Assembly: GCA_019915015.1 (NCBI GenBank)
Contig: JAHBBC010000015.1
Span: 806,001-870,000 of the forward strand
Direction of reading: 5' to 3'
DNA from: Auriscalpium vulgare
Taxonomy: Eukaryota; Basidiomycota; Agaricomycetes; Russulales; Auriscalpiaceae
Length of the DNA: 64,000 nucleotides
A program made the translations under genes and the position numbers. Of this stretch, positions 11,238 to 22,768 are shown in pieces; position 1 is the first letter of the stretch, and each line of letters opens with the position of its first letter. Under the pieces are notes generated by a model that was not told where the DNA came from, made no database searches, and worked only from the letters and a program-made list of their open reading frames with translations.

Positions 11238-12980
11238 TCACCGCGACTTCAAGCCCCTCAACTGCGTGACGGCATGCTCGATGCCTTTTTCCTCCCACAC
11301 ATCGCTACCTGCGTCGCGCGTCGTCACCACAACTTGATTTTCCTGAGGATCAGCCGATCGGTCGCGTGAGGAGGGACTACGGCCGCGTTGCTGATCCGAC
11401 CCAGGAGGGCCCCACACCGACGGCGCGGACAGGCCAGCAACCTGCGGGCTCATCGTGAGCTGCCACTCCGCACCCGTCATGAGCGTGGTCTGCGAGGGCG
11501 GGAGCGATATCGGCGGCACGGGCAGCGCACGCGGCGGCTTGGGCAGGTTGCGCACCTGAGCCGGCAGCTCATATGGCGCGCGCGGAAGTTGCGGGGAGCT
11601 CGAGGCAGAAACTGGGGTCGGCGCGTGGAGGTGGGTGGTAGACAATGACGGGCCGATGGGCAGCCGCGAGGGGCCTGCGATCGGTAGCGGGGGCGCGGGG
11701 TCTACTGATGGTAGCTCAGCGTGCTTCCGGATGGGAGTGGTCGGTGCAGATTTGGTCTGCAGTTGATTCGACGAGCCTGATGGACGCGAACGCGAAGACG
11801 AGCCGGCTCTGACACCATGTGCAGAGCGATTTCGTCTGGACGTGTTTGGGAGAGCGGTAAGAGGAAGACGGGGAACCGGGGGATGCGAGTCAGCGTTGAA
11901 TACCAGCGGCTTCGGGCTCGCCTTCATTTTGCCCTTCGCCTTGGCCGATGTATTTGACAACGTACGTGCCCGTTCGCGCGGTCTCGACGTTTCATGAGCA
12001 GAGGGGGCCGGGGTAGGCACAGGCTTCAACTTCCCCTGCAGCTTCGCAATCACGTTCGTCCCGTCCGATAACGTCCGCGCACGCTTGTGCTGCATCGATC
12101 CGGTGAACGGAGCCATCACGAAGACAGGCTTCGCGCTGCTAGCGGAAGCCGACGTTTTGTAAGACTTTGCTGAGGACGTCGACAAGCGACGGAACGAGAA
12201 CGTGCGGCTGCCATGGTCGCTTCCTGCGCTTTGGAAGGTCCCGTTACGAGACTTTGCCGACGCAGGGGACGTGGCAACTGTCGCCGCGGTCCAGTATCCT
12301 GAGGACGTTCTCGACGACGGGGATGGACTGGTCGACGGCCGGCTGAAGCGTGACCACAAACTGGACGATGTCGTAGCGGATGTGCTGGAACTTGATCGGT
12401 TCCTGTCATCTTCGTGAGGCGCAGCTTGCTCGGGGTGGCCAAAGGACGCGATGACGCCTCGAGATGCCCACGACGGGAGGGGTTCATTTTCGTCCTTCCG
12501 CGCCCAGTCAATTGGGCGGTGTATTCGGGAGAGCCGGAGAGCCTTGATGCTCTCCTTCATAGGATTGACGCTTGAGGGCTCTGCGGCGGTTGGGGTCGGT
12601 GGAAAGACAAGCTCTGGGGGTGCTTTGGATGCGACAGTGGGGAGTTCCGGGTCTGTGGTCGTTGGTACCGAGAGGGCCGGCAGGGTCGGTTTAGGCTTCC
12701 TTTTCGGCCCTGAGACATCGATGACTCGCTCCTCTGCGGATTCTCGCGGCGAAATAGAAAGCACGGGTGCCGCCTCTTCGAGTACGATTGAACTCTTTGA
12801 TGATTTAGGGCTGTCCGCCCCTGCCCTGCGATGCCGGCTGCTGAAGAGAGTCGACGCATCTTTGCTGAAGATCCCGCCGAACATCTTCCGCCGTTTCGCA
12901 GACGAGGTGGGGGATTCGAAATTGGGTTCGGGTGGGGGGATATAGATGGTTTCTGGAAATGAGGAGACAGAGAGGGCCAT
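11238..12980 (-). CDS. disordered Ser/Pro/Arg-rich hypothetical protein
   Basis: A long open reading frame without an intron over this range gives about 580 residues. It is low in hydrophobic segments and rich in Ser, Pro, Arg and Thr. Short patches look conserved in style: MALSVSSFPETIYIPPPEP at the start, KRRKMFGGIFSKDASTLF near residue 30, and a charged C-terminal block with DVWEEKGIEHAVTQLRGLK. I do not recognise a domain. The start at 12980 begins the first dense coding stretch. The frame stays open upstream to 13262, and the segment VPHFGGGGHSAEPDEHTLYI (about 13200-13260) could be an earlier exon, so the N-terminus may be longer. Confidence 0.6.
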   Translation of the reverse strand: MALSVSSFPETIYIPPPEPNFESPTSSAKRRKMFGGIFSKDASTLFSSRHRRAGADSPKSSKSSIVLEEAAPVLSISPRESAEERVIDVSGPKRKPKPTLPALSVPTTTDPELPTVASKAPPELVFPPTPTAAEPSSVNPMKESIKALRLSRIHRPIDWARKDENEPLPSWASRGVIASFGHPEQAAPHEDDRNRSSSSTSATTSSSLWSRFSRPSTSPSPSSRTSSGYWTAATVATSPASAKSRNGTFQSAGSDHGSRTFSFRRLSTSSAKSYKTSASASSAKPVFVMAPFTGSMQHKRARTLSDGTNVIAKLQGKLKPVPTPAPSAHETSRPRERARTLSNTSAKAKGKMKASPKPLVFNADSHPPVPRLPLTALPNTSRRNRSAHGVRAGSSSRSRPSGSSNQLQTKSAPTTPIRKHAELPSVDPAPPLPIAGPSRLPIGPSLSTTHLHAPTPVSASSSPQLPRAPYELPAQVRNLPKPPRALPVPPISLPPSQTTLMTGAEWQLTMSPQVAGLSAPSVWGPPGSDQQRGRSPSSRDRSADPQENQVVVTTRDAGSDVWEEKGIEHAVTQLRGLKSR

Positions 12981-15308
12981 GATGAAGGCTGCCGCTGTTG
13001 CAGGGCTGGTGAGAGGTTGGAGTGGACGTAAATGAGTGTAAGTACCGGGCCAAGGAGCGGAAGGGTTGCCTGGGCGGCAGGGGACGCAGAGGGCGGGAGC
13101 GGGATTCGTGACGTCGACGTCAGAGACACAGGTTGAGACTGGGGAATAATTCAGCTTCCACAAGAGGATGATTTGTTGAACGCACCCACCTCGATGCTGT
13201 GTGATGTACAGCGTGTGCTCGTCGGGTTCCGCCGAATGTCCACCACCACCAAAGTGCGGCACGCCTGTGTGATAAGAACACGCATTGGTAATGGTACGAT
13301 GCGAATGTGATGGTCAGATGAGTACGAGATGATCATCATGTTGGGAGGCAGCTCACCCGAAGCCTACGGCTCTCTGAAGCTCGACAGCACAGCGTTGGGG
13401 TCGAGGCTGCTGCCACGTCGACGAGACCGCAGCGTTGTAGACGATGTGTGCGGCGTCTAGACGGGGATATGGCCCGACCCTAATCTGGTGCGGATACGAT
13501 GAGCAAACAATCAAGTAGCCCGAGGACACTGCTCTTAGGAAACGACCAACGCACCTGCGCACCGAGTACTTACTGCACTCACGGAAGCATAGACTAGAAG
13601 AGAGAAAGAGCAAACGGCGCGCCTCGGCGTGGAGAACATGGACTTCAAGGTACCGCGCATGGGTGACCCTGACATGCTAGATCGCCGTTCGGCGGGGCCG
13701 CAGTGTGGGACAGGAGGGGCGAGGGCCTGGCGAATTGATGCACACACTGTAGCAACCGTCAGCTGAGATCACTGATCGTCGCATATTTCCGTCGCGCCCG
13801 ACCAACGCTGGGAGAACACTGATGACGGAATCCGTGGTTCTTGACTGATGTTCGCGCGCTCAACCGCCCGTACAGATAGATTAACTAACTGGCCACCGTC
13901 AGAACCTGAAGTGCTTCGCAGACACGGCACCCGCCCGATCAGTACTCGGCGAATTTTCGATAAATTGTGCGATAAAATCGCACCTGGCTAATAAAGACGT
14001 TCCCGCCCTCTGCAGGTTCACTTGAATTTATGCAGGGCCCGACGACGAGGAGAGGTGCAAATTCAAATAAATAAATTTGATGCGATGGGTCGGTACACGT
14101 ATATGCAAGCCCATGCGTTCAACCGAGGTCAAGCGCCTGGAACAACAGATCGAACGGCCCGATTCTGTGCGATATGGGCGGTGACGAAGGGCCGCAAGAG
14201 GCCGCAAGTGGGCGCCGCCAGTTATGTCCGGAGAAGCCACCGTCGACTCGACCAGCCCCGCCCGGCCCCCGCACTGCCGGCGCGCCTCGGGAATCCGTGG
14301 TGCACGGGCGGTGATGTGACGAGACCCACGCTCACGGCCGCCGCGAAGCGCTAGCGCTGGCGGCGGCGAGTGTGAGATGAAATGGACATGCGCGCTCCTG
14401 CGCGCAAGCATCGCGCAGGTTGAACGGGAACACCTCGTACAGAACAAGGCGTGATATCCGTGCTTTTGAAGCACACGGCGCAGGTTGAACGGGAACGCCT
14501 CGTACAGAACAATGCGATGCTTTGGAAGCACCCCTCGTCTTGTTGCCGATATGTCGACGCCTTTGTGGCATGCATTACCTCCGCTTGAGTCTTGTTGATA
14601 ACACGGTTGCCATCGACATGCATCGAATCTCCATTTGGCACCTTCTTCTGAGGAATCTCAGCATAGTCAAATCAGACTTTTGGCATACCACAGGTGGGCC
14701 CATGTGGGTGCGCCATGGTTCATCACGAAGCAAGAGTCCGCCGCACCGAGATCAGATGTTCTGTCCACAATCAAAAGCTTCCTGTCCTGCTGGTTAGTAG
14801 ATTAGGCAAATGAACGGCAGGCAAAACACCCACAAGTCAGGTTGCAGGAGGCGAGGCGAGATGCCATGAGATATTAATAGAGGTCGGCAACGAGACTGCA
14901 CAACACGACTAGGGTCTAGTCCAGTCCAAGTCGGATTTAAGGATACGATAGGGTAACGTGGGGTACTAGAGTAGCATAGCGAATGATGGTTCAGTGATAG
15001 TCCATGGTGAGAGCAGAAAAGAAAGCCGATCTAACGTGAAGTCCGTCCATGCATATGAGTGCGTATCAGGCCCCGTCGCGAAGACGCAGATGGAAGGTAA
15101 AGGATGACAGGACACGAAGACGCACAGGGTAAATGAACGTTCGTCAACGACAGCCTCCGTCCCGTGCTTCACCTGCGTCCACACCCGAGAGCCACATCGT
15201 CCGTCTGACCGTCATGAGAATCCAGATGTCCATGCCAACCAACCCCAGCCCTACACCCGATACGGCAGCCTGGGCTCCCCCAGCGCCACCAATGAAGCTC
15301 GAAAAGTC
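12981..15308. other. long gene-poor stretch
   Basis: About 2.3 kb with no convincing gene. The part next to 12980 may hold a 5' exon of the neighbouring minus-strand gene. The part below 15308 is the 3' flank of the DUF7137 gene, with an in-frame extension discussed separately. Between about 13600 and 14960 short open frames on both strands show no domain and no exon chain. A two-copy direct repeat lies at 14413-14516. Confidence 0.5.
14413..14516 (+). repeat. two-copy direct repeat, about 39 bp
   Basis: The unit starting GCGCAGGTTGAACGGGAAC and running through CCTCGTACAGAACAA occurs at about 14413 and 14478, 65 bases apart, with about two mismatches. Each copy is also followed by related sequence (TGCTTTTGAAGCAC and TGCTTTGGAAGCAC). 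No gene covers it. Confidence 0.8.
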
Positions 15309-16037
15309 TCAGTCCAAGCCCCGCCGTATCAGCGCGAAGCCCGAGAGGAACATAACGAGGATTGTAGCAAAGATGCTGACGAATGCAGGATGAGTGGTGT
15401 ATGCTGCCAGTGCGCCGTTACAGCCGCTGCATGTCCAACCTGTCAACAACCCAGGAGTCAGGATCACGAAAGAACACGGCATGAAAAGGCTCGCGCGTCG
15501 GAAAAAACGCTCCACAAGATCGCCCGGGGCTGAAAGCGGCTTACCTGATGCTATAGGCGTATACGGCTGTGGGCTGTAAAGCGCGAAACGAAGAGCGCTG
15601 TTTGCCTGTAACAGCCCGGGCGCTCTCGCTGCTCCAGGTCCCCGTTGATCGTAGATCTCCAACGTGTATGTAGCCTGCGCGAGCGGACTCTCTGGGTTGT
15701 TTTGTTGCCAAGAGTACACGTCCCACACCACGCTCGTTGCCGTGCCTTCTATAACGCCGTTCGTAGGCCCGACGGGGTAGGTGATGCCGTTGTCGCAGAC
15801 AGCAGATACGGTGAGGGCCTGCGGAATGGAGAGGACGTCTGTGAAGTTCCAGGCGAATGTGATGGGCTGGGACGAAGCGATTTTGAAAAACGCTATGGTG
15901 GTTTGTGGGGGCTGAGTGATGGATAGTGCGCCTGCAGGAGCGGACTGGGGGATGTTGATCTGGGTTTGGGAAGCGCTCACGCTGCCGGACGGTTGGGAGC
16001 CTGAGGCCTGACTAGTGGCCGCTGGCTGTGTGGCCAT
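15309..16037 (-). CDS. DUF7137-type single-pass membrane protein
   Basis: The protein begins with a Ser/Thr/Gln-rich stretch (MATQPAATSQASGSQ). It continues with the DUF7137 core, with TFAWNFTDVLSIPQALTVSA, CDNGITYPVGPTNGVIEGTA, VVWDVYSWQQNNPESPLAQA and TYTLEIYDQRG. This fungal family is uncharacterised and is thought to be secreted or surface-exposed. One intron (about 15434-15543 on the plus strand) is removed so that YTPIASG joins WTCSGCNGALA. A hydrophobic helix follows (FVSIFATILVMFLSGFALI). The ORF ends at TGA right after RRGLD, yet the same frame stays open for 54 more codons. The true N-terminus may include a signal peptide exon that I could not place. Confidence 0.75.
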   Translation of the reverse strand: MATQPAATSQASGSQPSGSVSASQTQINIPQSAPAGALSITQPPQTTIAFFKIASSQPITFAWNFTDVLSIPQALTVSAVCDNGITYPVGPTNGVIEGTATSVVWDVYSWQQNNPESPLAQATYTLEIYDQRGPGAARAPGLLQANSALRFALYSPQPYTPIASGKPLSAPGDLVERFFRRASLFMPCSFVILTPGLLTGWTCSGCNGALAAYTTHPAFVSIFATILVMFLSGFALIRRGLD

Positions 16038-16428
16038 ATTGCTGAAGGAGAAGAGGGAGAGAGTGAAGAAGTAAGAAAGGGACCGACAACGGTGGCGATG
16101 CGAGCGGCGAGGGCGAGGATGGCGGCAACAGCGAGCGTGCGTGTGAGCTCGACGACGACGAAGGCTGCTGTGACCGTCGGTGACAGTGACACGGTGACGG
16201 CGATATGCACGACCGTGCCGACCAACACGTGACGAGCGCGTCGTGCGACGCACGCGTAGCTTAACACCCTCCGGACTCCCTAGTATCAGGTTATAAGTCT
16301 GTGGATCGATCTTACGCACGAAGAAGGAAATCGGAAAACAAAAGATACAGAGATAACACAAGTACTGTTCAACTATGTATACGTATAGCTCGGGGCCAGC
16401 ACCAACATCCAACCACTGTTGGCATAAG
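16038..16428. other. intergenic region
   Basis: This holds the upstream region of the DUF7137 gene and the 3' flank of the following minus-strand gene. GA- and CT-rich patches occur near 16040-16080. No gene or repeat was found. Confidence 0.4.
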
Positions 16429-17230
16429 TCACCTCATGTGGGTATATATTCCCTCTCCATACGGAAAATATACGGTATAACCCTCCACTGTGGGTCTTGA
16501 AGTCGGTTGCGGAGGTGCTGAAGCACTCGCCATCCTAGCCCCAATATCCTGACTGCCCGGTGCTGCCCAATTCACAGGCGGATACTCGGGCGCAGTAGGT
16601 TGTAAAATAGGTGCCTTATAAGATTGATTGAGGGAACTATGTCAGGGCTGTCAGCTTGCAGGGCACAACGTCACTGACAAAAAGACACATCTCACGGAAT
16701 TGTGTATTTATCACCGCACGAGGATGGCATGGGCCATCTGTAGTGATTCGTTCTATATATCTAAATAAATGGGACATGTGAGAGGGAAGGACCATTCAAG
16801 AAGTTCTCTTGAAGCCACAGATAATTGCGCACCTCGTAAAGCTCTCTTGATGACAATATCTGGTAAGCATACCACCGCTATGATAGCTCGTAAGCGGCTT
16901 ATACCCTTCGGCCAGATCTTGTCGAGAGATACACACCCTTTCGATAGCAAGGCGACTCTCTTTACTACTGTCAGGCTGCTGCAGGTTGACGTCGGATGCT
17001 ACAAGTACACTGTTACGGCAGGTTCTGGGGTGCACAAACACTTAGAGATACCCACAAAATTTGTCCTTCTCCGGATCTATTGGAGGATTTTCACCTGTAT
17101 CTTCGTATGCCCGCTCCATGACTTGGTACGCGTAGCCTTGCACACTGTTGAAGGAGGGCCAGTAGGAGGTAGGATTGTGGCGCAAAATGACAGGATCTGA
17201 GTCCTTCGCAGAGTCAGAGTCGCGATCCAT
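16429..17230 (-). CDS. small five-exon protein of unknown function
   Basis: This gene shows only when introns are removed. Exons on the minus strand are 17230-17056, 16998-16937, 16859-16793, 16737-16679 and 16614-16429. Introns are 57, 77, 55 and 64 bases, all GT-AG, and the phases (1, 0, 1, 0) match at every join. The product has 182 residues. It starts MDRDSDSAKDSDPVILRHNP, carries SSRELYEVRNYLWLQENFLN and HPRAVINTQFREMCLF in the middle, and ends in a Pro-rich tail (APEYPPVNWAAPGSQ). There is no signal peptide or membrane helix. I do not recognise a family. Phase agreement across four introns makes a chance reading unlikely, but no homolog was checked. Confidence 0.65.
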
Positions 17231-17699
17231 CTCTATGAGGCAGCAGGTCAGTGAACAGTTGTGTCTGAAGAAGAGAATGCACGATGTGGGGAGACGCGCC
17301 TTATATACTCAGTGTGGCACACTAATGCCATTGTTCTCAGTGTTGTTCCCTGCACACCCGAGTCACAGAACAACGTCGACTTAGGGGGTCTGTGGGCACA
17401 CGTGTCTACGTGGTATATGTAGGTCCAGGGAGAGTCCAAACAAGCGGAAGGCATCGAAGCTCGTCAGACAACGTTGCGTTGAACGTCGAACGTCGATTGT
17501 TGGCCGCCGGCGTGTACCTTAGTTGACGGCAGACTGACGCATGGCACGTGGTTTAATGACGTCTCAACTTCACCGCCCTGGCAGACGTTGTGCGCATGCC
17601 AGCCTGCAAGTGAACGGGATTCGCTTACGGATTATTTTCTTTTTTGCAGGGCTCGGCCTCTGATTCAAGACCATTGGGGGCATCCATCCGATCGACGAC
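17231..17699. other. divergent intergenic region
   Basis: This lies between the small minus-strand gene and the IKS1-like kinase and must hold both promoters. No coding exon was found. A pyrimidine tract TTATTTTCTTTTTTGCAG near 17632-17650 looks like a splice acceptor or leader intron end just upstream of the kinase start. Confidence 0.45.
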
Positions 17700-20562
17700 A
17701 TGCAGGCCGATCAAGCTGCCGATACTCTTTCCGCCACCTCACTTGTTCCGTCGGACCCTTCATGGCAGCCTATCCTCCACGGGTTTAACCAAGTCGTTCT
17801 CTACAACCCTACATCCCACGCGCTCACCGTCTACCCCTCCAACTTCCCCTCAGACCCCCATTCCCCCTCTCTCAAGCCACAAGGGCGTCGGCGGTTATGT
17901 CCCTACTGTTCCCAACCCCTTCCAAACGAGGACCATAGCGATGATGACGGTGACTACGACGACCTAGATCGGTTCGAGGACGTTTCGCCAGACGCCCGTG
18001 CTGCCAACTACTTCCAGCTGCTGGAGGTCGCGAACGAAACCGCGAGCACGCCGGCGACTCCGCCCAACATCAAGTCGATGTCAGCGGCATCTTCGCGGGC
18101 GTCGTCGCCACCAGCTTCTCCCGCACCTGAAAATGGCCGCGCTTTCCGACCGCAGTCTATGGCGGAGGGATACTTCCAGGCTTTTTTCCAGGAGGAGGTG
18201 CGCTTGGGCATGGGTGCGAATGGCAGCGTGTATTTGTGTCAGGTGCGCCCCACCATCCCCACTAGCTCAATTTACTCTCTAACGCACGACTGAACTAGCA
18301 CGTTCTCAACGGAAACCCTCTCGGTGAGTTTTTCCTATCTCCTTGAACGTGAACTTACTCCATTCATAGGGCATTTTGCCGTCAAGAAGATCGCTGTTGG
18401 ACAGTCTTCCAGCTACTTGCTACAGATATTGCGCGAAGTCAGGCTCTTGGAAACGCTTCGCCACCCCAACATCATCACGTACCATCACGCCTGGCTAGAG
18501 ACTGCTCAATTCTCGAGTTTCGGGCCGAAGATCCCGACTCTCCAGTACGTCCAGTGTTTTATTACTTCATATCTATGACCGACTAAACGTCGTTCTTACA
18601 CACTCAGCGTGTTAATGCAATGGGCTGACGGCGGGTCCCTTGACGACTACATCGACGCACGTCTCGGGCGCGAGACCAACCTCCCGCATCCCGAGTCCCA
18701 CCACGACGATGAAGTCGCCACGTCGACAGACCCAGAAGCACCCTCACATTCCCGCTCGGCACGAATTCGTGCTTTTCGTGCCCTGCAACGTGCAACGCCG
18801 GAACAGAAGTCTGCGGTGCGCGCGAAGTACGGGTTCGACTCTAGGTCTGGGACGGGCGGCTCGTGGAAGGCGGTGCATCTGTTGAGTGCGGAGGAGGTGA
18901 GGAGTCTGTTTGGAGGCGTGGTTGCGGGTCTCGGGTTCTTGGTGAGTTTCTGGCTTGCTGAAAACCAATATTCTTGCTGAAGCGCGACTGCAGCACGATA
19001 AAAGTATCTTGCATCTCGACTTGAAGCCCGGCAACGTGCTCCTCACATGGGACGAAGGCAACCTCATGTCCGTATATCTTCTGCTTGCTGGATGAGGTCG
19101 ACCAGCTAACATATCCTGAAGACCGCGCGCGATGCTTTCTGATTTCGGGACCTCGCGCGACATGCTTCATTCGTCCGGCGTGCGCACCGGTAATACGGGA
19201 ACGTGCGTCTTTTTAAACATGCATACATGCATTAATTTCCTCACAAATGTGCCATAGGCTCGAGTACACAGCGCCTGAATCGTTGCCAAAACCGCCGAGC
19301 CATACCCTACCGCCCACCGACTCGAAAGCCGACATGTGGTCACTCGGCATGATCTTGCACAAACTGCTCTTCTTTCGGCTCCCATACCGCTGGGCAGCGC
19401 GTGGAGACCGCGCGGCTCCTGGTGGAAGCCGGGAATCAAGCGACGATGGCAATGATATGGAGAGACTCGAGCGGGAGGTGTCGATGTACCCTGGGTATGT
19501 CGACAGCGCCACGAGTCTGCGGGCCATCACGTTGATAAACGGCATATTTTCTGCAGCTTCAAAGCGTCTCCAGGGATGGACACCGTGTTCACGTCACGAC
19601 ACCTGCCTCGAGCATACATTTACTTGCTCGAGAGCCTACTCAACATCACGGCTACCTCCCGCCCTTCTTGTGAAAAGGTTTTAGCTGCCATTCAGTTGGG
19701 CAAGGTTAGTACAGGGCATGTTCCTTTCCTCAAGCCTTACTCATTTGGTCTGCTAAGTTGGAACCGATATCATCACCTTCGAATCGCACCAACAAGCATA
19801 TACCCTCAACATCCGTCATGCCCGCATCTCTTATACCCGCGCCCCGTCGCCCACAATCATCATCTCCTCCTCCCACAGCCCAGCTTACCGATATCAAGTC
19901 ACCATCGACTTCAACAACTACACTGTCGCGCTATTCACCACCTGCAGCGCAGCCTCTGCCCATTGACGATCCCGACCTCACGCCCAGATCTGAGCCTGCC
20001 GAGCCGCGCTGGACCAAGCTCGAAGAAGAGGATACGCGTGTTAGCGCGGCGCTTCCCTTGCCGGCGCCGGAGCAGCCATTTTCATTTTGGGCGCATGTAC
20101 TGAGTGACCGTAATAAATCAAGGACCCTCCGTCTCGTAAAATCATCAGTCTTAGTCATGAAGGTGCGTTCGTGCCTGCTTGTCTCTCATTTTCGCTTGTG
20201 CTCATCGAACCACTGCTCGCAGGTTGTGTCGATCATGTCTCATCATAGCCGCCCAGGCTCGTGGACGGTTAGTGTGCTCGTATATCTCGGTGTCCAAGAC
20301 ACCCTGTCGGACAGTATACTCCTTTCACTTTTTCTTGGACTCCTGCATGTGCTCATTCTATACGCGGTGGGTGCGTGGGGCTTGCGCATTTAGGCGGGTT
20401 ACTTTAATCAGTTTATGATTGCTACTGCCAGTGGAGGCGAATGGCGCACTTTGGATGGATGCTCGGTTCACACTCATTTTCTATGCGTTTTATGTCATCC
20501 CGCAAAACTGTATTCTCTCTGCATATGTAGCTATTCCAGGCGCTGTTCGAGGAGACCATTAA
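17700..20562 (+). CDS. IKS1-type serine/threonine protein kinase
   Basis: The protein has a short N-terminal region with a CPYC motif near residue 65 (RRLCPYCSQPLP), as in fungal IKS1 kinases. The kinase domain follows: GMGANGSVYLC glycine loop, HFAVKKIAV lysine, ILREVRLLETLRHPNII, HLDLKPGNVLL catalytic loop, LSDFGTS, YTAPE and DMWSLGMILHKLLF. The usual HRD is HLD here. A long insert rich in acidic and Ser residues sits between the lobes. Several short introns interrupt the domain. The C-terminus holds hydrophobic helices (SILLSLFLGLLHVLILYAV, then FTLIFYAFYVIP) and ends AVRGDH, which suggests membrane anchoring. The last intron (20371-20431) was placed to reach that ending. Its cellular role is unknown in the family. 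Confidence 0.88.
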
Positions 20563-20666
20563 TATTCACAGAAACTGGCCCAACGCGGCAAGACGGCGTG
20601 AGCCACGTGCCCTTCAACGACGCCACACAGTCTGACTCATTTGTGCTGCAACTTCATCCACTGCAG

Positions 20667-22768
20667 TCACTGAGGCCAATCTTATCGACTGCGAGGATCT
20701 GTCACAAAAGCTAGACTACGTACAAAATGGTATGATATCTCGAACTAAGCGATCTTGAATTGACCGCCTCTTAGCTGGATGGCGTTGAAGAAGAGGTACG
20801 ATTCCCGCCCGGTGCGACACAGCCATATTGACTTTCATACATACGACAGGAGCGGAGTGGCGCGATCACGGCTCTGGTCGTATCAGTTGTCCATGGCCAG
20901 GACCTTGAGCACGATCTCTCCAGCATAGCCCGCGCAGTCGTGAACGAGGGCATTGAAGACCACCTGGTACGTCGATTGCCTGCAGTTCTCGACAGGCAAA
21001 GGTCTGACCTGTTCGTTTAGGACGCGCTCACGCTCGTCCCTCTTCTGATTCCGTCTGCCCGTGAAGGGTCAGACCAGCTCTTAGAAACGATCGGACAGCA
21101 TTGCAGCGCGAAAGAGATCGTCATCGCCGTGCAGGAGTCGACGGAGAGAGTTGGAGGGATTGTCGACGAAGATCAAGCAGATGAGGGTCATGTTTCGCTT
21201 GCCATGCAGGTCGCTCGCATCATGGCATTGTATGCCTCAGGTGAGTTGCCTACTCTGTCAGTATTAAACACGCCGTTACACGCATCTGCAGCCATACCTC
21301 GGCTCAAGGTACGCATCCCCCCGTCCGAGAAATTGCAAACAATATTTCCGGAGCTCGAAGAGACCTTGAGCTCAGCTGCCGCTCAGGCATCTGTGCATGA
21401 GGGGCGGACGCTAGTCAGCAATGCTTCTCATCTCGTTCAGAAAACTGCTGCGTGGGCGTCAGAAAATGGAGGCGCAGACTCTCACGAGCTTCCCAAATGC
21501 AATGTGTGGCTCATGACCTCCAACGTGCTTTTTGTTTGTTGCTGACATCTGACATCTGTCGCAGGTGCTGCTCACGTCCTTCTTGGACACAACCTTGGAG
21601 GCATGTGCTGGCAAGATTGCCAGCTCCGTCGACCAGAGGACATTTGAGGCTTGCTTCCCTCGATTTGTCTATCGTTCCGCAGTACGTCCAGACTGGGAAG
21701 AAGGCGCGAAGGCAGTTTTGAGTGCACTGGTAAGAGTGACACTGTGCTTTCGTCGGTAGACTCACCATCACTTGCAGGAAGCTTCGGATGCGCTTGGCCG
21801 AACTTTCGACGTGCTTCATTCTCAACCGACAATCGCCTCACTGGTACTGCTTGCCCACAGCTCTCCACCCAACCGCCCGACACTCGCGGGGCTTATTTCC
21901 ATATTTCCTCTCATCATGACGTCTCTCCAAAGCAATGCTGCTTTGGACTCGTCGCTTGCAATCCTACTTCAAGTCTTATGCGGCCCTTCAGCTGGCTCCC
22001 CCAAAGCCGAGGTATCAGCCGATATACTCATCCCGCTGGCGACTGTCTTTCCGGCTTTGTGCAGCGCCCATCCGGAGCCGGCCACGCGGCATCTCACCTT
22101 TCGTTTATTTGGCCAGCTCTTGCGGCTCACGCCGCCGCCTCTGCGCCTTCAGATCCTCGCCGATTTGCTCTCACCAGCAGAAGACGCGTTCCCGCAGATG
22201 CGGACAGCTGCAGTTGGCCTCGTGAAAGACGCCGTCTTGGAAGCGCTAGCTGTGTCGCCAGATGCCACCAAGACCAGTGCCCTCGCGAGCGTCTTTGGGT
22301 CGCCACTCTTGCTGCAGAGCATAGGGCGCTTCGTCTTCCGATCGGACCCTGCAGATCTATTTTCATCCCAGCCTTCCATGGACGAGTTCCAGGACAGTCC
22401 GGAGCCGGCCCGACTCGCTGAATGCCTGGGATTCTACTACGTCCTATTGCTGCGCGATACGGATAACCGGGTATGGCAAACAAAGGAAATTCATGCTATC
22501 ACTGACTCAGACACACAGACCGGCATTCGAGATCCAAGCTCGATACGAAGTATCGAGGCGTCCTTCCTCGGCCCTCTCCGCTTGATGCTACGCGGGTGGC
22601 TCGAGGACGATGCGGTGTCGCGTACGTGTTTCTCCCGCCCGCGCCACCACTTGTGCTAGCATCGTCTCATGGCTATCATCAGATGATCTGCACGACATTC
22701 TTCCCCTCGCTTCGCTGCAAACCAGCGTTGAGCGGATTGATGCTGCCCTGGAAGGAATTTTTGCTTGA
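20667..22768 (+). CDS. YAP-binding/ALF4/glomulin family protein, 5' end unresolved
   Basis: The chain reads EANLIDCEDLSQKLDY, LDGVEEE, ERSGAITALVVSVVHGQDLE, LVPLLIPSAREGSDQLLE and so on. It makes a long helical repeat protein of about 600 residues ending LQTSVERIDAALEGIFA. The pattern fits the YBP1/YBP2, ALF4 and glomulin family, whose yeast members bind Yap1 or act at kinetochores. The glomulin fold also binds the cullin partner Rbx1. At least six short introns are needed, including 20949-21021 style gaps and the last one at about 22622-22681. No start codon lies in frame between the IKS1 stop (20562) and the first clear exon. The first exon is therefore either very short, inside the IKS1 3' region, or lost. 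The given start is an exon edge. Confidence 0.72.

Noticed and set aside
13535..13747. Small minus-strand gene of 70 codons
   Set aside because: No domain, no clear splice partners and no codon pattern distinct from chance; left as unassigned.
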